From contig DGFC01000037.1 in assembly GCA_002391465.1 (NCBI GenBank), positions 1 to 26,267 of the forward strand: a DNA stretch of 26,267 nt, written 5' to 3'. The number at the start of each line of letters is the position of its first letter. Position 1 is the first letter of the stretch. Position numbers and translations under genes: made by a program. Source of the DNA: Firmicutes bacterium UBA3910. Lineage in GTDB: Bacteria > Bacillota > Limnochordia > Darwinibacteriales > Darwinibacteriaceae. The notes below the pieces were generated by a model, which saw nothing but the letters and a program-made list of their open reading frames with translations, ran no database searches and had not been told where the DNA came from. Below, one piece after another: positions 15,870-25,191 of the stretch.

Positions 15870-18281
15870 TTATTTTACCACGATGTTGTAAATGCGGCCT
15901 GGAACATAGATTTCTTTGACAATCTGTTTGCCTTCGATCATGCGGCGAACGTTTTCGTTTTCCATCACCTTTTGCCTAGCCACTTCCACCGGGTCGTCGA
16001 TGTTGACCGTGATCTCGCCCCGAACTCGCCCGTTAACCTGGACGCCGATGGCGATGGTCTGGGCAATTGTTTTGGCCTCGTCGTAAGTGGGCCAGCTCTG
16101 TTCGTTGAGCATGCCCGGAAAGCCGAGCCTTTCCCAGATCTCCTCCGTAATGTGGGGAGCAACCGGGTTGAGCAGAATCAGGAAGGTTTTCATTTCCGCC
16201 TCATTGATCCGGCCCAGATGGTACACTTCGTTCACGAAGGTCATGAGTTGGGCAATGGCTGTGTTGAACTTGAGTTCTTCGTAGTCATTGCTTACCTTTT
16301 TTATCGTCTGATGCATGAGCGTTTCCAGTTCAGAGCTGTAAGCTGTACCCCGCACGAGCATGGGCTGCAGTTTCCAGACCCTGTCTAGGAAGCGGCGGCA
16401 GCCCCGCACCCCATCCGTACTCCACGGTACGCTCTTTTCAAAGTCGCCAATAAACATCTCATACATGCGCAGCGTATCCGCTCCGTATTCGTTCACCACG
16501 TCATCGGGATTAACCACGTTGCCCCTGGACTTGGACATCTTCTCATTGTTTTCACCCAAGATCATGCCGTGGCTGGTCCGCTTTTGGTAAGGCTCGGGAC
16601 CGGGGACAACCCCAATGTCGTAGAGGAATTTATGCCAGAAGCGGCTGTACAGAAGATGGAGGGTTGTGTGCTCCATACCACCGTTGTACCAATCCACCGG
16701 CAGCCAGTAATCAAGGTTTTCCCGGCTCGCAAGTTCGTTATCGTTATGGGGATCGGTGTAGCGCAGGAAGTACCAGGACGAACCGGCCCACTGGGGCATG
16801 GTATCCGTTTCCCGCTCAGCCGGGCCACCGCATTTGGGGCAGCTGGTTTCTACCCAATGCCTAATGTTAGCCAGGGGCGATTCACCAGTGTCGGTAGGCT
16901 CGTAATTGGCCACCTGGGGCAGGCGTACCGGCAGTTCCTCCTCGGGAACCGGGACCCAGCCGCATTCTTTACAGTGAACAAGGGGAATCGGTTCACCCCA
17001 GTAGCGCTGTCTGGAGAAAACCCAGTCCCTCAGCTTGTAGTTGACTTTAGGAGTACCGAGACCCTTTTCCTCGAGCCAGGCAATAATCTTCTTCTGGGCC
17101 TCTGCTACTTCCAATCCGTTGAGGAAGCCCGAGTTGACCATTATTCCGCTCTGGGTATCGGTGTAAGCCTCCTGGGTCACATCTCCGCCCTGGACCACTT
17201 CAATAATGGGCAGATCGAACTCTTTAGCAAATTCCCAGTCCCGCTGGTCGTGGCCGGGAACAGCCATAATCGCTCCAGTGCCGTAGCTCATCAGTACGTA
17301 GTCGGAGATCCAAACCGGAATCTCTTCGTTATTAACCGGATTGATAGCGGTTACGCCTTTCACGGGCACACCCGTTTTATCTTGGTTCAACTCGGCCCGT
17401 TCGAATTCGGTCTTTTTCCGAGCTTCCCTTTGGTAAGCCTCGATTTCATCCATGTTGGTAATGCGATCCTGCAGCTTCGCCAAAATGGGATGTTCAGGCG
17501 AAATGACCATATAGGTGGCGCCGAACAACGTATCGGGCCTGGTTGTAAAGACTACCAGCTCTTCAGCGGTATCTTTCAGTTTGAAGGTTACATCCGCCCC
17601 TTCGGAGCGGCCGATCCAGTTGCGCTGTTGGATTTTAACCCGTTCAATGTAATCGACCAGATCCAGATCTTCAATCAACCGCTCGGCGTAAGCGGTAATT
17701 TTCAGCATCCACTGGTTCTTCACCCTGACTTCCGTTTCGTTACCGCAGCGCTCGCAGGCTCCGTCCACCACTTCTTCATTGGCCAAGCCGATCTTACAGC
17801 GGGGGCACCAGTTGATGGGCATTTCCGCTTTGTAAGCAAGGCCCTTTTCGAACAGCTTGAGGAAGATCCACTGGGTCCACTTGAAATAGTGGGGATCAGT
17901 AGTGTTCACTGTCCGGGACCAATCAAAGGAAAAACCTAAGGATTGCAGCTGCTGCTTAAAGCGGGCAATGTTCTGCTCCGTAACAATTGACGGATGGATC
18001 TTAGTTTGAATGGCGTAGTTCTCCGCCGGCAGTCCGAAGGCGTCCCAACCCATGGGGAAGAGGACATTGTAACCTTCCAGGCGGCGTTTACGGGCGACTA
18101 CGTCCATGGCAGTATAAGGGCGTGGGTGCCCCACATGCAGGCCTTCCCCCGATGGATAGGGGAACTCCACCAGAGCATAGAATTTCTTCTTACTGCGATC
18201 GTCGCTGGTGCGAAAAACCTGCTCGTTGTCCCAGATATTCTGCCATTTCTTTTCTATTGTTTGTGGATTGTATTTTGGCAA
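15870..18281 (-). CDS. leuS: Leucine-tRNA ligase
   Basis: A full-length 803-residue class I synthetase that charges tRNA-Leu. The HIGH-type motif is HVGH at 49-52 ([15 protein letters not shown]) and KMSKS is at 581-585 ([14 protein letters not shown]). The CP1 editing domain shows [12 protein letters not shown] (246-257) and [15 protein letters not shown] (334-348), whose Asp345 is the editing residue. Cys pairs occur at WCPRC, CERC, HCKEC and SCPKC, fitting zinc-binding insertions. The C-terminal [12 protein letters not shown] is typical of the anticodon-side domain. The start is TTG (18279-18281), with GGGAGG eight bases upstream. Expression is controlled by the T-box leader just upstream, so it rises when leucyl-tRNA is short. 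Confidence 0.97.
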   Translation of the reverse strand: MPKYNPQTIEKKWQNIWDNEQVFRTSDDRSKKKFYALVEFPYPSGEGLHVGHPRPYTAMDVVARKRRLEGYNVLFPMGWDAFGLPAENYAIQTKIHPSIVTEQNIARFKQQLQSLGFSFDWSRTVNTTDPHYFKWTQWIFLKLFEKGLAYKAEMPINWCPRCKIGLANEEVVDGACERCGNETEVRVKNQWMLKITAYAERLIEDLDLVDYIERVKIQQRNWIGRSEGADVTFKLKDTAEELVVFTTRPDTLFGATYMVISPEHPILAKLQDRITNMDEIEAYQREARKKTEFERAELNQDKTGVPVKGVTAINPVNNEEIPVWISDYVLMSYGTGAIMAVPGHDQRDWEFAKEFDLPIIEVVQGGDVTQEAYTDTQSGIMVNSGFLNGLEVAEAQKKIIAWLEEKGLGTPKVNYKLRDWVFSRQRYWGEPIPLVHCKECGWVPVPEEELPVRLPQVANYEPTDTGESPLANIRHWVETSCPKCGGPAERETDTMPQWAGSSWYFLRYTDPHNDNELASRENLDYWLPVDWYNGGMEHTTLHLLYSRFWHKFLYDIGVVPGPEPYQKRTSHGMILGENNEKMSKSRGNVVNPDDVVNEYGADTLRMYEMFIGDFEKSVPWSTDGVRGCRRFLDRVWKLQPMLVRGTAYSSELETLMHQTIKKVSNDYEELKFNTAIAQLMTFVNEVYHLGRINEAEMKTFLILLNPVAPHITEEIWERLGFPGMLNEQSWPTYDEAKTIAQTIAIGVQVNGRVRGEITVNIDDPVEVARQKVMENENVRRMIEGKQIVKEIYVPGRIYNIVVK

Positions 18282-18318
18282 GATGATCGCCTCCCTGAAT
18301 CTGCGTGACTGGATATAT

Positions 18319-18556
18319 AAAAAATCTTCCTCTCTAGCTAGAGACGGAAGATCCGCGGTACCACTCTAATTGACGGCAAACAGCCGTCCCCTCGACATGA
18401 TAACGGAATGACCGGCTGGGGTTAATCAAATTCACTCCAGCAACTCCCAGGCGAGTTCCGGAAAAATGTTGTTTTCCACCACCCAACAACTCTCTGAAAA
18501 GGTTTCCGTACTACTCCTGTTCATCGTCGTTGCATCGATTTTTGTATATCAGTATT
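18319..18556 (-). promoter_or_regulatory. T-box riboswitch (leucine) upstream of leuS
   Basis: On the minus strand the T-box AGAGTGGTACCGCGG (18353-18367) precedes a terminator hairpin built from ATCTTCC (18346-18352 region) and GGAAGAT around the self-complementary TCTCTAGCTAGAGA, then TTTTTT (18319-18324). Stem I features are present: GGAGTAGTA near 18509-18517, AGAGAG at 18490-18495, and GGAACTCGCC, in which CTC (18453-18455) is the probable specifier codon, for leucine. Uncharged tRNA-Leu with anticodon GAG would pair with it and with the T-box, favouring the antiterminator. Confidence 0.93.
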
Positions 18557-18585
18557 ATTGTACCAATTCCGCTGCTCAATGTCAA
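18557..18585 (-). promoter_or_regulatory. leuS promoter
   Basis: On the minus strand TTGACA (18580-18585) and TACAAT (18557-18562) are separated by exactly 17 bases. It stands directly before the T-box leader, giving a leader of about 270 bases. Confidence 0.85.
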
Positions 18586-18614
18586 AGAAATTAGTGCAAT
18601 CAGCCAAATTAGAT

Positions 18615-18639
18615 AAAGAAGAGGCCGCCTAAGCGGCCC
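18615..18639 (-). terminator. Terminator of the Mrp-type operon
   Basis: Read on the minus strand, GGCCGC and GCGGCC (18623-18638) form a GC stem with a TTAG loop, followed by TCTTCTTT. It starts six bases past the stop codon of the last antiporter gene. Confidence 0.72.
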
Positions 18640-18643
18640 CGCC

Positions 18644-20548
18644 TTACCACTGAAGCACAATCTTCACTACATTAAACACCGGATTGATCATGGTGTACCA
18701 GGCAATTAGGGCCAGTAGTGTCAGGATCAAAAGTGCAGCAGTTGCGCTGATGCCTGTTAAGGCCGCCCCATCCTTAGGGTTGACCAAGTCGCTGTAAGCG
18801 GCGGACACCTTGCCTGCCAAGAATCTTCCTGCCCTGCCCAGGCCTTTGGTTAGGCTGTGGTAAAGGGCGATTCCCTTTGTCCAGAGGAAGGCCACTGCCA
18901 GGTATACCTTACCGCCCAGGCCTTCCAGACTGAGCCAAAGGGGCGGGTGCCAGTGGAATGCACCGCTTTTTAGCCCAGCCCAGCACACGCCAATACCTAA
19001 GGCCAGGGTGATGGCAATACCCTTCAGGTCGGTGAAGTTCCAGAAGAGGGAACCTGGGATGGGTTCAAGCTTAGCAAAACCCAAAGACTCCGCTGCGGGC
19101 AGACCCAAAACGTTAGGGAACAGCTGGGGTGCAAGCCCGATGGTGAGCATAACAGCTGCTAACACCCCCATGGCTATCTGCAGGCGGGGTGATTCGTTTT
19201 CCGCCACTTCCAGCTCCGTCGGTTTACCGAGGAAGATGAGGTAAAAAAGCTTAGCGAAGGAAGCGGCGGTGCCGATTCCCACCAGGTTAAAGAGCCTCTC
19301 TACCCAAATCAGCCATGTCTCTCCGCTTGCTGCCGCGGCGCTTACCGCATGGTGCAGCACCGTCTTACTAGCATAACCATTCAGCCCGGGAGCTCCCGCA
19401 ATGCCCAGGGCAGCGAGGAACATGAGCGCAGCTGTCACGGGGAAACGACGCCAAAGACCGCCGAGTTTGTAAAGGTCCGTTTCTTTAGTATGGATGTAGA
19501 TAACGCCCACACCCAAAAAGAGGGTGGCTTTAAAGAGGGCGTGGTTCACAATATGATAAACGCTGCCGACCAGTCCCAGTCCGCCATCCGGTCCCAGGTA
19601 GAGACCGACACCAATGCCCAGGATAATATAACCCATCTGGCTCACGCTGTGGTAGGCAAGGAGCCTTTTGCCGTCACCCTGCAGCAGAGCTGCGGCCACA
19701 CCAATCAACATGGTCAAAACGCCCAGCAGCGTTATGGTTGTACTGAGCCAAGCGGTACCGGCTCCTAAAGTGATACCCCAGCCGGCCAGTTCGCCCACAC
19801 GGATCAAGCCGTAAGCACCCACTTTAATGAGCAGACCGGATAACAGGGCACTACCCGGTGTGGGGGCGTTGGAGTGGGCGTGGGGAAGCCACACATGGAG
19901 CGGGGCCATCCCGCCCTTGATGCCGAAACCTGCTAGCAGAAGACCAATAGCCCAAGCAAAAAGAGTTGGGTTAGAGGGCGTCAGCCTACCAGCCCCAAGG
20001 GGCAGGGGTAGTCCCGCAGATGCACCCAGAAACACTATGGCTAGCGCGATGAGCAGTCCGCCGATGATGCTGAAGAACAGGTAAAAGTAACCGGCTCTGA
20101 TCGCTTCCCGGTTCCAGCGATGGACAACCCAGAAGAAAGACGTAATTGTCATCAGTTCAAAGAACAGGAGCATTGTCACAAGATCGCCTGCTAGAAAGAC
20201 GCCCAGAACAGCCGAATAGGTGAGCAGGGTGACCAGTTCAAAGAACTTGACCTTCCCTTCATGTACCATGTACTTGGGCGCGTAGATGGCTACCGCGAAC
20301 CACAGGAGAGCCGCGAGTATGACGAAAATGGCTGTGAGGGGATCGGCCTGCAGTACAGGGGCGAAGGGCCCCGGCAGGTTCAGTGTGTAGCTGATTGTAC
20401 CTCCCCCAAAGACTGGCTTGAGCCCGAAAATGGCCAGTGCCAGAACAAGGCTGCACGTGAGCAGGGGGATATTCCATGCCCGCTTTTTATCAAAAAGCAG
20501 AGCCAGTGCCCCCACCAAGGGAAGCAGCACAAGTAGTAAAAGCAGCAT
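18644..20548 (-). CDS. Proton-conducting antiporter subunit, NuoL/MrpA-N-like (third channel subunit)
   Basis: A 634-residue membrane protein of the NuoL/MrpA/HyfB family. Channel residues are visible: Glu131 in LFFELMTITS, Lys211 in GFGIKGGMAPLHVWLPHAH, Lys242 in SGLLIKVGAYGL, Lys340 in HALFKATLF and Lys395 in GYASKTVL. The C-terminal third extends past the 14-helix core and ends in a hydrophobic helix (about 600-620), reminiscent of the NuoL or MrpA lateral extension but without DUF4040/MbhE, which are separate genes here. The second ATG (20548) is used because GGAGGT lies six bases before it; the first ATG touches the SD. Last gene of the operon. Confidence 0.88.
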   Translation of the reverse strand: MLLLLLVLLPLVGALALLFDKKRAWNIPLLTCSLVLALAIFGLKPVFGGGTISYTLNLPGPFAPVLQADPLTAIFVILAALLWFAVAIYAPKYMVHEGKVKFFELVTLLTYSAVLGVFLAGDLVTMLLFFELMTITSFFWVVHRWNREAIRAGYFYLFFSIIGGLLIALAIVFLGASAGLPLPLGAGRLTPSNPTLFAWAIGLLLAGFGIKGGMAPLHVWLPHAHSNAPTPGSALLSGLLIKVGAYGLIRVGELAGWGITLGAGTAWLSTTITLLGVLTMLIGVAAALLQGDGKRLLAYHSVSQMGYIILGIGVGLYLGPDGGLGLVGSVYHIVNHALFKATLFLGVGVIYIHTKETDLYKLGGLWRRFPVTAALMFLAALGIAGAPGLNGYASKTVLHHAVSAAAASGETWLIWVERLFNLVGIGTAASFAKLFYLIFLGKPTELEVAENESPRLQIAMGVLAAVMLTIGLAPQLFPNVLGLPAAESLGFAKLEPIPGSLFWNFTDLKGIAITLALGIGVCWAGLKSGAFHWHPPLWLSLEGLGGKVYLAVAFLWTKGIALYHSLTKGLGRAGRFLAGKVSAAYSDLVNPKDGAALTGISATAALLILTLLALIAWYTMINPVFNVVKIVLQW

Positions 20549-20565
20549 GACCATACCTCCTTTCG

Positions 20566-22011
20566 CTAGAAAAACGAGTTAACAACAGCCTGCACCCCGT
20601 CCCAGACTAGGCCGGGCCAGAGGCCAATTAAAAGGGAAATACCTGCTAAAAGCACGGTAGGAACGAGCATGAGGGAAACGCTGCTGCCGCTCTCTAAATG
20701 GACACGTCCTTGGCTTTCTCCCTTGAAGGCTGCAACCACTGTGGGAATAAAGCAGACAGCGTTGATGATTCCGCTCGTAATCAAGACTAATGCCAGGGGC
20801 CAGCTGCCTGAGGCAACGCCTCCCCGCATCAGGTAGTACTTACTCCAAAAGGTGTTCAGCGGCAGCATGCCCACCATACCCAGACTGGCCACGCCAAAGG
20901 CGGCCATCGTCTTGGGCAGGCTCCAGCCGACCCCTCCCATCCGGCTCACGACCGTTTCACCTGTCTGTTCGGCGATGATGCCCGCACAGAAGAAAAGGGT
21001 TACTTTGAGAAGGGAATAGCTGATCATGTGCAGCATGGCACCGCTCAGGCCTAAAGGCTGGAGCGTAAAGGCGCCCAAGAGTATATAGGATAGCTGACTG
21101 ATAGTATGGTAAGCCAAGCGTTTCTTCAGTACATCCTGCCTGGTGGCTATCATGACGCCAACTAGAATGGTAAAGGAAGCGATCCAAGGCAAAGCCTTGG
21201 CAAAGGTCAGGCTGGACATGAGTTCAGGCCCAAACACGGTGTATACAACCCGAATAATCCCGTAGACCCCGGAATAAACCACTGCGACCGCATGGAGCAG
21301 GGCACTGATGGGCGTCGGTGCCACCATGGCCTCTGGCAGCCAGCGGTGGAGCGGCATAATCGCCGCTTTAACACCAAAACCTGCAATAAACAGGGCTAAC
21401 AGCCAGTTCAGGCCTTTCCCAGTCTGCCCTGCCAAAACGGGAACAGAGGTGAAATCGGAATGGCCCGTTAATGCATGGGTAATGACTATTGCGGCCAGCA
21501 GCGCTCCTGCGCCTGATAGGCTGTAAATGATGTATTTTGCGCCAGCTTTCACCGCTTCCGCCGAACGTTCGTGAATTACCAAAGGATAGGTTGACAATGT
21601 CAAAAGCTCATAGAACAAGTATAAAGCGACCAAGTTGCCTGCGCAGGCTACCCCTAAGGTGATGCTGTTGGCGAGTAGGAAAAAGGAGTAATAGCTCTTG
21701 AGGTTCCTTTTTCCTGCCATGTAGCCCGCTGAATAAAGACCTGCCACCAACCAGAGCGTGGAGGCAATCAGGACAAACATGGCTCCCAGCGGATCCGGGG
21801 CCAAACGCCACGTTAGACCTGCGAGCCCAAAGGTGAGCTCCAACTCCGCTCCGGCGAAGACGAGCAGGGCGGTGCGCCAACTGAAAATCAGGGCGGATGC
21901 CAAGGCTGCAAACACAACCGTTGTGCGCAGGCGGTCGTTTTTAGCGGGAATGAGGGCAGTGAGAAGTGCCCCAACCACTCCGCTTAATAAGGCTAAGATC
22001 AGATTTATCAT
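20566..22011 (-). CDS. Proton-conducting antiporter subunit, MrpD/NuoM-like (second channel subunit)
   Basis: A 481-residue, about 14-helix channel protein. The key charged residues are Glu135 in YLFYELLTLSTYPLV, Lys215 in GFGVKAAIMPLHRWLPEAM, Lys336 in SYSLLKVTLFF and Lys391 in NTFWSKYYL. At the TM8 position, where the two sister subunits have Lys, it has His240 (SALLHAVAVV), as NuoL does. The ATG has AGGAGGAG just upstream. It sits 19 bases after the first MrpD-like gene and 17 bases before the third, so the three channels form a contiguous block. The family cannot say whether H+ or Na+ is moved. Confidence 0.9.
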   Translation of the reverse strand: MINLILALLSGVVGALLTALIPAKNDRLRTTVVFAALASALIFSWRTALLVFAGAELELTFGLAGLTWRLAPDPLGAMFVLIASTLWLVAGLYSAGYMAGKRNLKSYYSFFLLANSITLGVACAGNLVALYLFYELLTLSTYPLVIHERSAEAVKAGAKYIIYSLSGAGALLAAIVITHALTGHSDFTSVPVLAGQTGKGLNWLLALFIAGFGVKAAIMPLHRWLPEAMVAPTPISALLHAVAVVYSGVYGIIRVVYTVFGPELMSSLTFAKALPWIASFTILVGVMIATRQDVLKKRLAYHTISQLSYILLGAFTLQPLGLSGAMLHMISYSLLKVTLFFCAGIIAEQTGETVVSRMGGVGWSLPKTMAAFGVASLGMVGMLPLNTFWSKYYLMRGGVASGSWPLALVLITSGIINAVCFIPTVVAAFKGESQGRVHLESGSSVSLMLVPTVLLAGISLLIGLWPGLVWDGVQAVVNSFF

Positions 22012-22030
22012 TTTCTCCTCCTCCTCGCCC

Positions 22031-23527
22031 CTACTGCAAGAACAGCAGATCCGCCGCGGCTCGCTGAGCCAGGGTTAGTAGTGGTGTAGGCAGGATGCCA
22101 AAAAAGATGATGGCTGCACTCAACAGCACAAAGGCGGCCCTTTGAGCCATACCGGGATCCTGCCAATTCTCGCCCGGTGTCTCTTGGAAATATGCGTTAC
22201 GCAGGATGGGGAATAGGTAGGCTGCGCAGAACACGCTGCCTGCCAGGATCACCGCGGCAGCAGCGAAGTTGCCCGATTCGAAGCTGCCCAATAGCAGGTG
22301 CCATTTGCCCACAAAACCGGAAAAGAGGGGAATACCCACGAGCCCCAAACTGGCTACCGTAAAGGCACCCATCGTCAAGGGCATCTTCCGGCCAACACCC
22401 GCTAGTTCACTCACCTTGGTCTTGCCCGTGGCACTGATAATGGCACCGGCCGTCAGGAACAGGGTGGATTTGATCAAGGCGTGGCTCGCCAGGTAAAAGA
22501 GGGAGCCAGCTAATCCCCTTTGATTCACAAAACCGAAGCCGAGAATAATGTAGCCAACCTGGGCAACGGTGGAATAGGCCAATCTGCGTTTCAGTTCATC
22601 CTGTCTCAAGGCCAGGATGGAGCCGGCGAGAATGGCTGCGATGCCTGCCGCCGTTAACACGTGGTGCATGGTGAAGTGGCGCATGAGCGTCTGGCCGAAT
22701 ACGTTGTACAAAATCTTCAAAAGGCAGATCAAGTAGCCCTTAACCGCTAGTCCAGACAAAACCGCACTGCCCGGAGTGGGTGCCATGGAGTGGGCGTCGG
22801 GCAGCCAAACGTGGAGCGGAAACATAGCCGCCTTCACGCCAAAGCCAGTGAGCATAAAACTGGCCGCCATCCAGACCACATGTGGGCTGTGCTGCCAAAC
22901 TTGGGCAAGCTCCCGGGCCGCAAACTCCATGTTTAAATGACCGGTTGTGATGTACAGAAAGCCGATGCTGCCCATGACCAGGCCCGAACCCAGTGTGGCT
23001 AGGATCAGGTAGTTGAAAGCAGCTTCTGCCGCTCTGGGATTTCTATGGGCACTCACCAGGCCGCAGGCGCTGAGGGTGGCTACCTCTACCAACACAAAGA
23101 CGTTGAAAAGGTCGTTGGTGACGGCCATCCCGGCCAGGGCTCCCATCAGCAGCAGATAGAGGGCGTAGAAACGAGCCGTTCTGCTTCGCCCGCCAACTTC
23201 TTCCCTTAAATTACCCTTGGTATAGAGGGCAATAGGCAGACCTACAATGGCTATAACCAACAGGAACAGGACGCCCAAGTTATCGGCAATAATGCGGATT
23301 CCCCAGGGAGCGGGCCAGCCGCCCATGGCATAGGGAATGGGGCTGCCGTTCTGTTTGAAAAGGAGTACCGCAAGGGCAGCTGCCATAACGAAACTGATTA
23401 CTTCAACTGCGATAACCAAGTTCTCAACCAGCCTCAGTCTGCGGGCCAGGGTGGGTAGAATAAAGCCTACAAAAAGGGGTAGGATGACAACAAATACAGG
23501 TAAATGGGTAGTCCAGCTTGTCATCAT
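22031..23527 (-). CDS. Proton-conducting antiporter subunit, MrpD/MbhH-like (first channel subunit)
   Basis: A 498-residue membrane protein with about 14 helices. Residues for a proton half-channel are all present: Glu148 in FVLVEVATLSACG, Lys232 in GFGVKAAMFPLHVWLPDAH, Lys263 in SGLAVKGYL, Lys353 in HALIKSTLF and Lys408 in FSGFVGKWHLL. It follows mrpC directly, with its ATG overlapping the mrpC stop (ATGA), which is the standard MrpC-MrpD order, so this copy is the best candidate for the true MrpD/MbhH. It would translocate H+ or Na+ as part of the multi-subunit complex. Confidence 0.92.
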   Translation of the reverse strand: MMTSWTTHLPVFVVILPLFVGFILPTLARRLRLVENLVIAVEVISFVMAAALAVLLFKQNGSPIPYAMGGWPAPWGIRIIADNLGVLFLLVIAIVGLPIALYTKGNLREEVGGRSRTARFYALYLLLMGALAGMAVTNDLFNVFVLVEVATLSACGLVSAHRNPRAAEAAFNYLILATLGSGLVMGSIGFLYITTGHLNMEFAARELAQVWQHSPHVVWMAASFMLTGFGVKAAMFPLHVWLPDAHSMAPTPGSAVLSGLAVKGYLICLLKILYNVFGQTLMRHFTMHHVLTAAGIAAILAGSILALRQDELKRRLAYSTVAQVGYIILGFGFVNQRGLAGSLFYLASHALIKSTLFLTAGAIISATGKTKVSELAGVGRKMPLTMGAFTVASLGLVGIPLFSGFVGKWHLLLGSFESGNFAAAAVILAGSVFCAAYLFPILRNAYFQETPGENWQDPGMAQRAAFVLLSAAIIFFGILPTPLLTLAQRAAADLLFLQ

Positions 23528-23901
23528 TTTTCCATCCCCCCATTTCTTAACCGGGCGATTTCATTGGCGTCCACCGTACCGTATTCCCTGTAAAGACGCA
23601 GAATTAGCGCCAGGGCAAAGGCGGTGACGCTGATGCTGACCACAATGCCCGTAAGCATCAAAGCGGACGGGAGGGGATTGATGTAAGGGGCGTTCGTATC
23701 ACTAAGGATAGGAACAGCGCCGCCCCGGATGTTGCCCGCGGCAATAAACATCAGGAAAGTGGCCGTTTCCATCACGTTGATGCCCAGAAGCTTTTTGAAT
23801 AGATTAGACTGGGTCAAGATGATGAGTGTGCCGATGAAAAATAGGATTACGGAAATAACATAGGGATAATTTATGAGAAGTTTCTCAAGGAACGTTGTCA
23901 C
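23524..23901 (-). CDS. mrpC: Na+/H+ antiporter subunit C (MrpC/NuoK-like)
   Basis: A 125-residue protein with three membrane helices, homologous to NuoK. Typical segments are SNLFKKLLGINVMETATFLMFIA (32-54), containing the conserved Glu of the second helix, and DTNAPYINPLPSALMLTGIVVSISVTAFALAL (68-99). Conserved NuoK/MrpC proline and Leu-Thr-Gly-Ile-Val-Val pattern is clear. The start is GTG with GGAGGGAG four bases upstream and overlaps the mrpB stop by four bases (GTGA). It links MrpD to the small subunits in known Mrp and MBH structures. Confidence 0.92.
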   Translation of the reverse strand: MTTFLEKLLINYPYVISVILFFIGTLIILTQSNLFKKLLGINVMETATFLMFIAAGNIRGGAVPILSDTNAPYINPLPSALMLTGIVVSISVTAFALALILRLYREYGTVDANEIARLRNGGMEK

Positions 23902-24323
23902 GCATCTCCCTCCATCAACGTGTAAAATAAGGTGATCATGGTACTTGCTACCCTAATTCCCACGCCGAAGCCGATGAGCCCGATCAGGCCGCCGGAGGAG
24001 AGCGTACCCGGTACACCTAAGTCAATTCCAGCCAGCTTGTTGGCCAGAAACGGGGCCCCTTTGCAGATGCCTACCAGACCCATCAGGCCGTACCAGAGAG
24101 TCCCATAGCTTTCTACCCAGACCAGGAATTTCTCGGGGAGTTTTTCCTTGCCTTTGTCAATGCCGTAGACTGTGGCAAAGGCAATAAAGCTTAAGCTCAC
24201 GATAATTCCCCCCGCAAAAGACCCGCCGGGAGAAATGTGGCCGTGGAGGATAACATAGAAACCATAAACAAAGATAAAAGCCAAGATGACTGCAATCATG
24301 CGTTTTAAGATAAAGTCTCTCAT
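23898..24323 (-). CDS. mrpB: Na+/H+ antiporter subunit B (MrpB/MnhB)
   Basis: A 141-residue protein with four hydrophobic helices and the MnhB signature: FVYGFYVILHGHISPGGSFAGGIIVSLSFIAF (18-49), in which HGHxSPGGGFxGG is highly conserved. A loop with a charged KGKEKLPEK segment separates the helix pairs. The ATG overlaps the mbhE stop (ATGA). Equivalent to MbhF in membrane-bound hydrogenases and to MrpB in Mrp antiporters. Confidence 0.93.
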   Translation of the reverse strand: MRDFILKRMIAVILAFIFVYGFYVILHGHISPGGSFAGGIIVSLSFIAFATVYGIDKGKEKLPEKFLVWVESYGTLWYGLMGLVGICKGAPFLANKLAGIDLGVPGTLSSGGLIGLIGFGVGIRVASTMITLFYTLMEGDA

Positions 24324-24616
24324 GCGTCATCACCTTCCTCTTCGGCTGGTTTGAGCGCTACCACCACTGCTAAAGCGGCGGTGAAGAGAACGATCGTTTC
24401 AAACATGGTGTCATAGGCGCGGTAATCCAGGACAACGGCAGTAACCATGTTGGGCACGCCCGTATCTTCCAGCGCATCATTGATGTAACGCTGGGCAACC
24501 ATGTTCTGCCCAGGATTGTCCGCGCTGCCGTAAGGAGGCAGCTCGGCCACCATCAAAAGCATGCCAAACAGGGCCAAAAGGACAACGACTGCAACGAAAA
24601 TGTGTCTAATTTTCAT
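24320..24616 (-). CDS. MbhE-type subunit (MrpA C-terminal domain homologue)
   Basis: A 98-residue protein: a hydrophobic N-terminal helix (8-25), a soluble stretch with LPPYGSADNPGQNMVAQRYI and NMVTAVVLDYRAYDTMFETIVLF, and a second helix ending in an acidic tail. VVLDYRAYDTMFE is the signature of the MbhE domain, which in classical Mrp is the C-terminal end of the large MrpA protein. Here it is a separate gene, as in archaeal MBH/MBX operons. The ATG lies inside the previous gene, with an 11-base overlap. It probably packs with MbhD and MrpB. Confidence 0.9.
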   Translation of the reverse strand: MKIRHIFVAVVVLLALFGMLLMVAELPPYGSADNPGQNMVAQRYINDALEDTGVPNMVTAVVLDYRAYDTMFETIVLFTAALAVVVALKPAEEEGDDA

Positions 24617-24875
24617 CCTTGTTCCCCTTTTTTGGGCGGCGCGTGCGGTAAATGGCCACCATCATCATTACAGTGGTACAGATTCCCGCAGCCGCTTCCG
24701 TAATGGCTAGGTCAGGCGTATTCATCAGCAGCCAAATAACGGCCATGGTGACTGAATAGGCGCCATAGACAATGACTGCGTGGATAAGGTCTTTAATAAA
24801 GAACAGGGCCAAGGATGCGCCCATTAAGATTAAGGACAGGGCCATAATCCAATAATCTACAGCTACAAACTGCAT
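24606..24875 (-). CDS. DUF4040 / MbhD-type subunit (MrpA internal domain homologue)
   Basis: An 89-residue protein with three membrane helices of the DUF4040 family, related to NuoJ. FFIKDLIHAVIVYGAYSVTMAVIWLLMNTPDLAITEAAAG (25-65) is typical; the PDxAxTEAAxG motif supplies the conserved acidic residues. In classical Mrp this domain lies within MrpA; here it is free-standing, like MbhD. The ATG at 24875 is preceded by GGGGTAGG and begins four bases after mrpG. A short basic tail follows the last helix. Confidence 0.9.
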   Translation of the reverse strand: MQFVAVDYWIMALSLILMGASLALFFIKDLIHAVIVYGAYSVTMAVIWLLMNTPDLAITEAAAGICTTVMMMVAIYRTRRPKKGNKDEN

Positions 24876-24879
24876 CTGC

Positions 24880-25191
24880 CTACCCCTTTCTCAATCTGGT
24901 GCCCTGGACAGGCTCCGTTCCGTGTAATAAACCCGCTTTGGCCACCAAATGGGACATGGTGGGGTTGATTAACCAGAATAGAAACAGCATAACGATGAGC
25001 TTGAGTCGGATCATCCAGGTGGGGCTGAGCAGCAGGAGCCCAATTACGGCAGAACCCATGCCCAGTGTGTCGCCCACCGAGATGGCGTGCATCCGCGTGT
25101 AGGGATCGGGAAACCTAAAAAGGCCCACAACGCCTAGGATAAAGCCGACCAATGATACTGCAAAGCAGATGTTGACCAGAAAATTAATCAT
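24880..25191 (-). CDS. mrpG: Na+/H+ antiporter subunit G (MrpG)
   Basis: A 103-residue three-helix protein of the PhaG_MnhG_YufB family. The signature is VVGLFRFPDPYTRMHAISVGDTLGMGSAVIGLLLL (17-51), with the conserved RFPDxYTRMHA and GDTLG. The ATG at 25189-25191 is chosen because GAGGAGG lies upstream and homologues begin here; an upstream in-frame start at 25221 would only add a charged leader inside mrpF. It overlaps the mrpF stop by eight bases. Equivalent to MbhC. Confidence 0.93.
   Translation of the reverse strand: MINFLVNICFAVSLVGFILGVVGLFRFPDPYTRMHAISVGDTLGMGSAVIGLLLLSPTWMIRLKLIVMLFLFWLINPTMSHLVAKAGLLHGTEPVQGTRLRKG

Noticed and set aside
16569..17939. Long plus-strand open frame of 456 codons
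   Set aside because: It lies entirely antisense to conserved leuS domains, with no SD or recognisable family; it is a shadow of a GC-biased gene.
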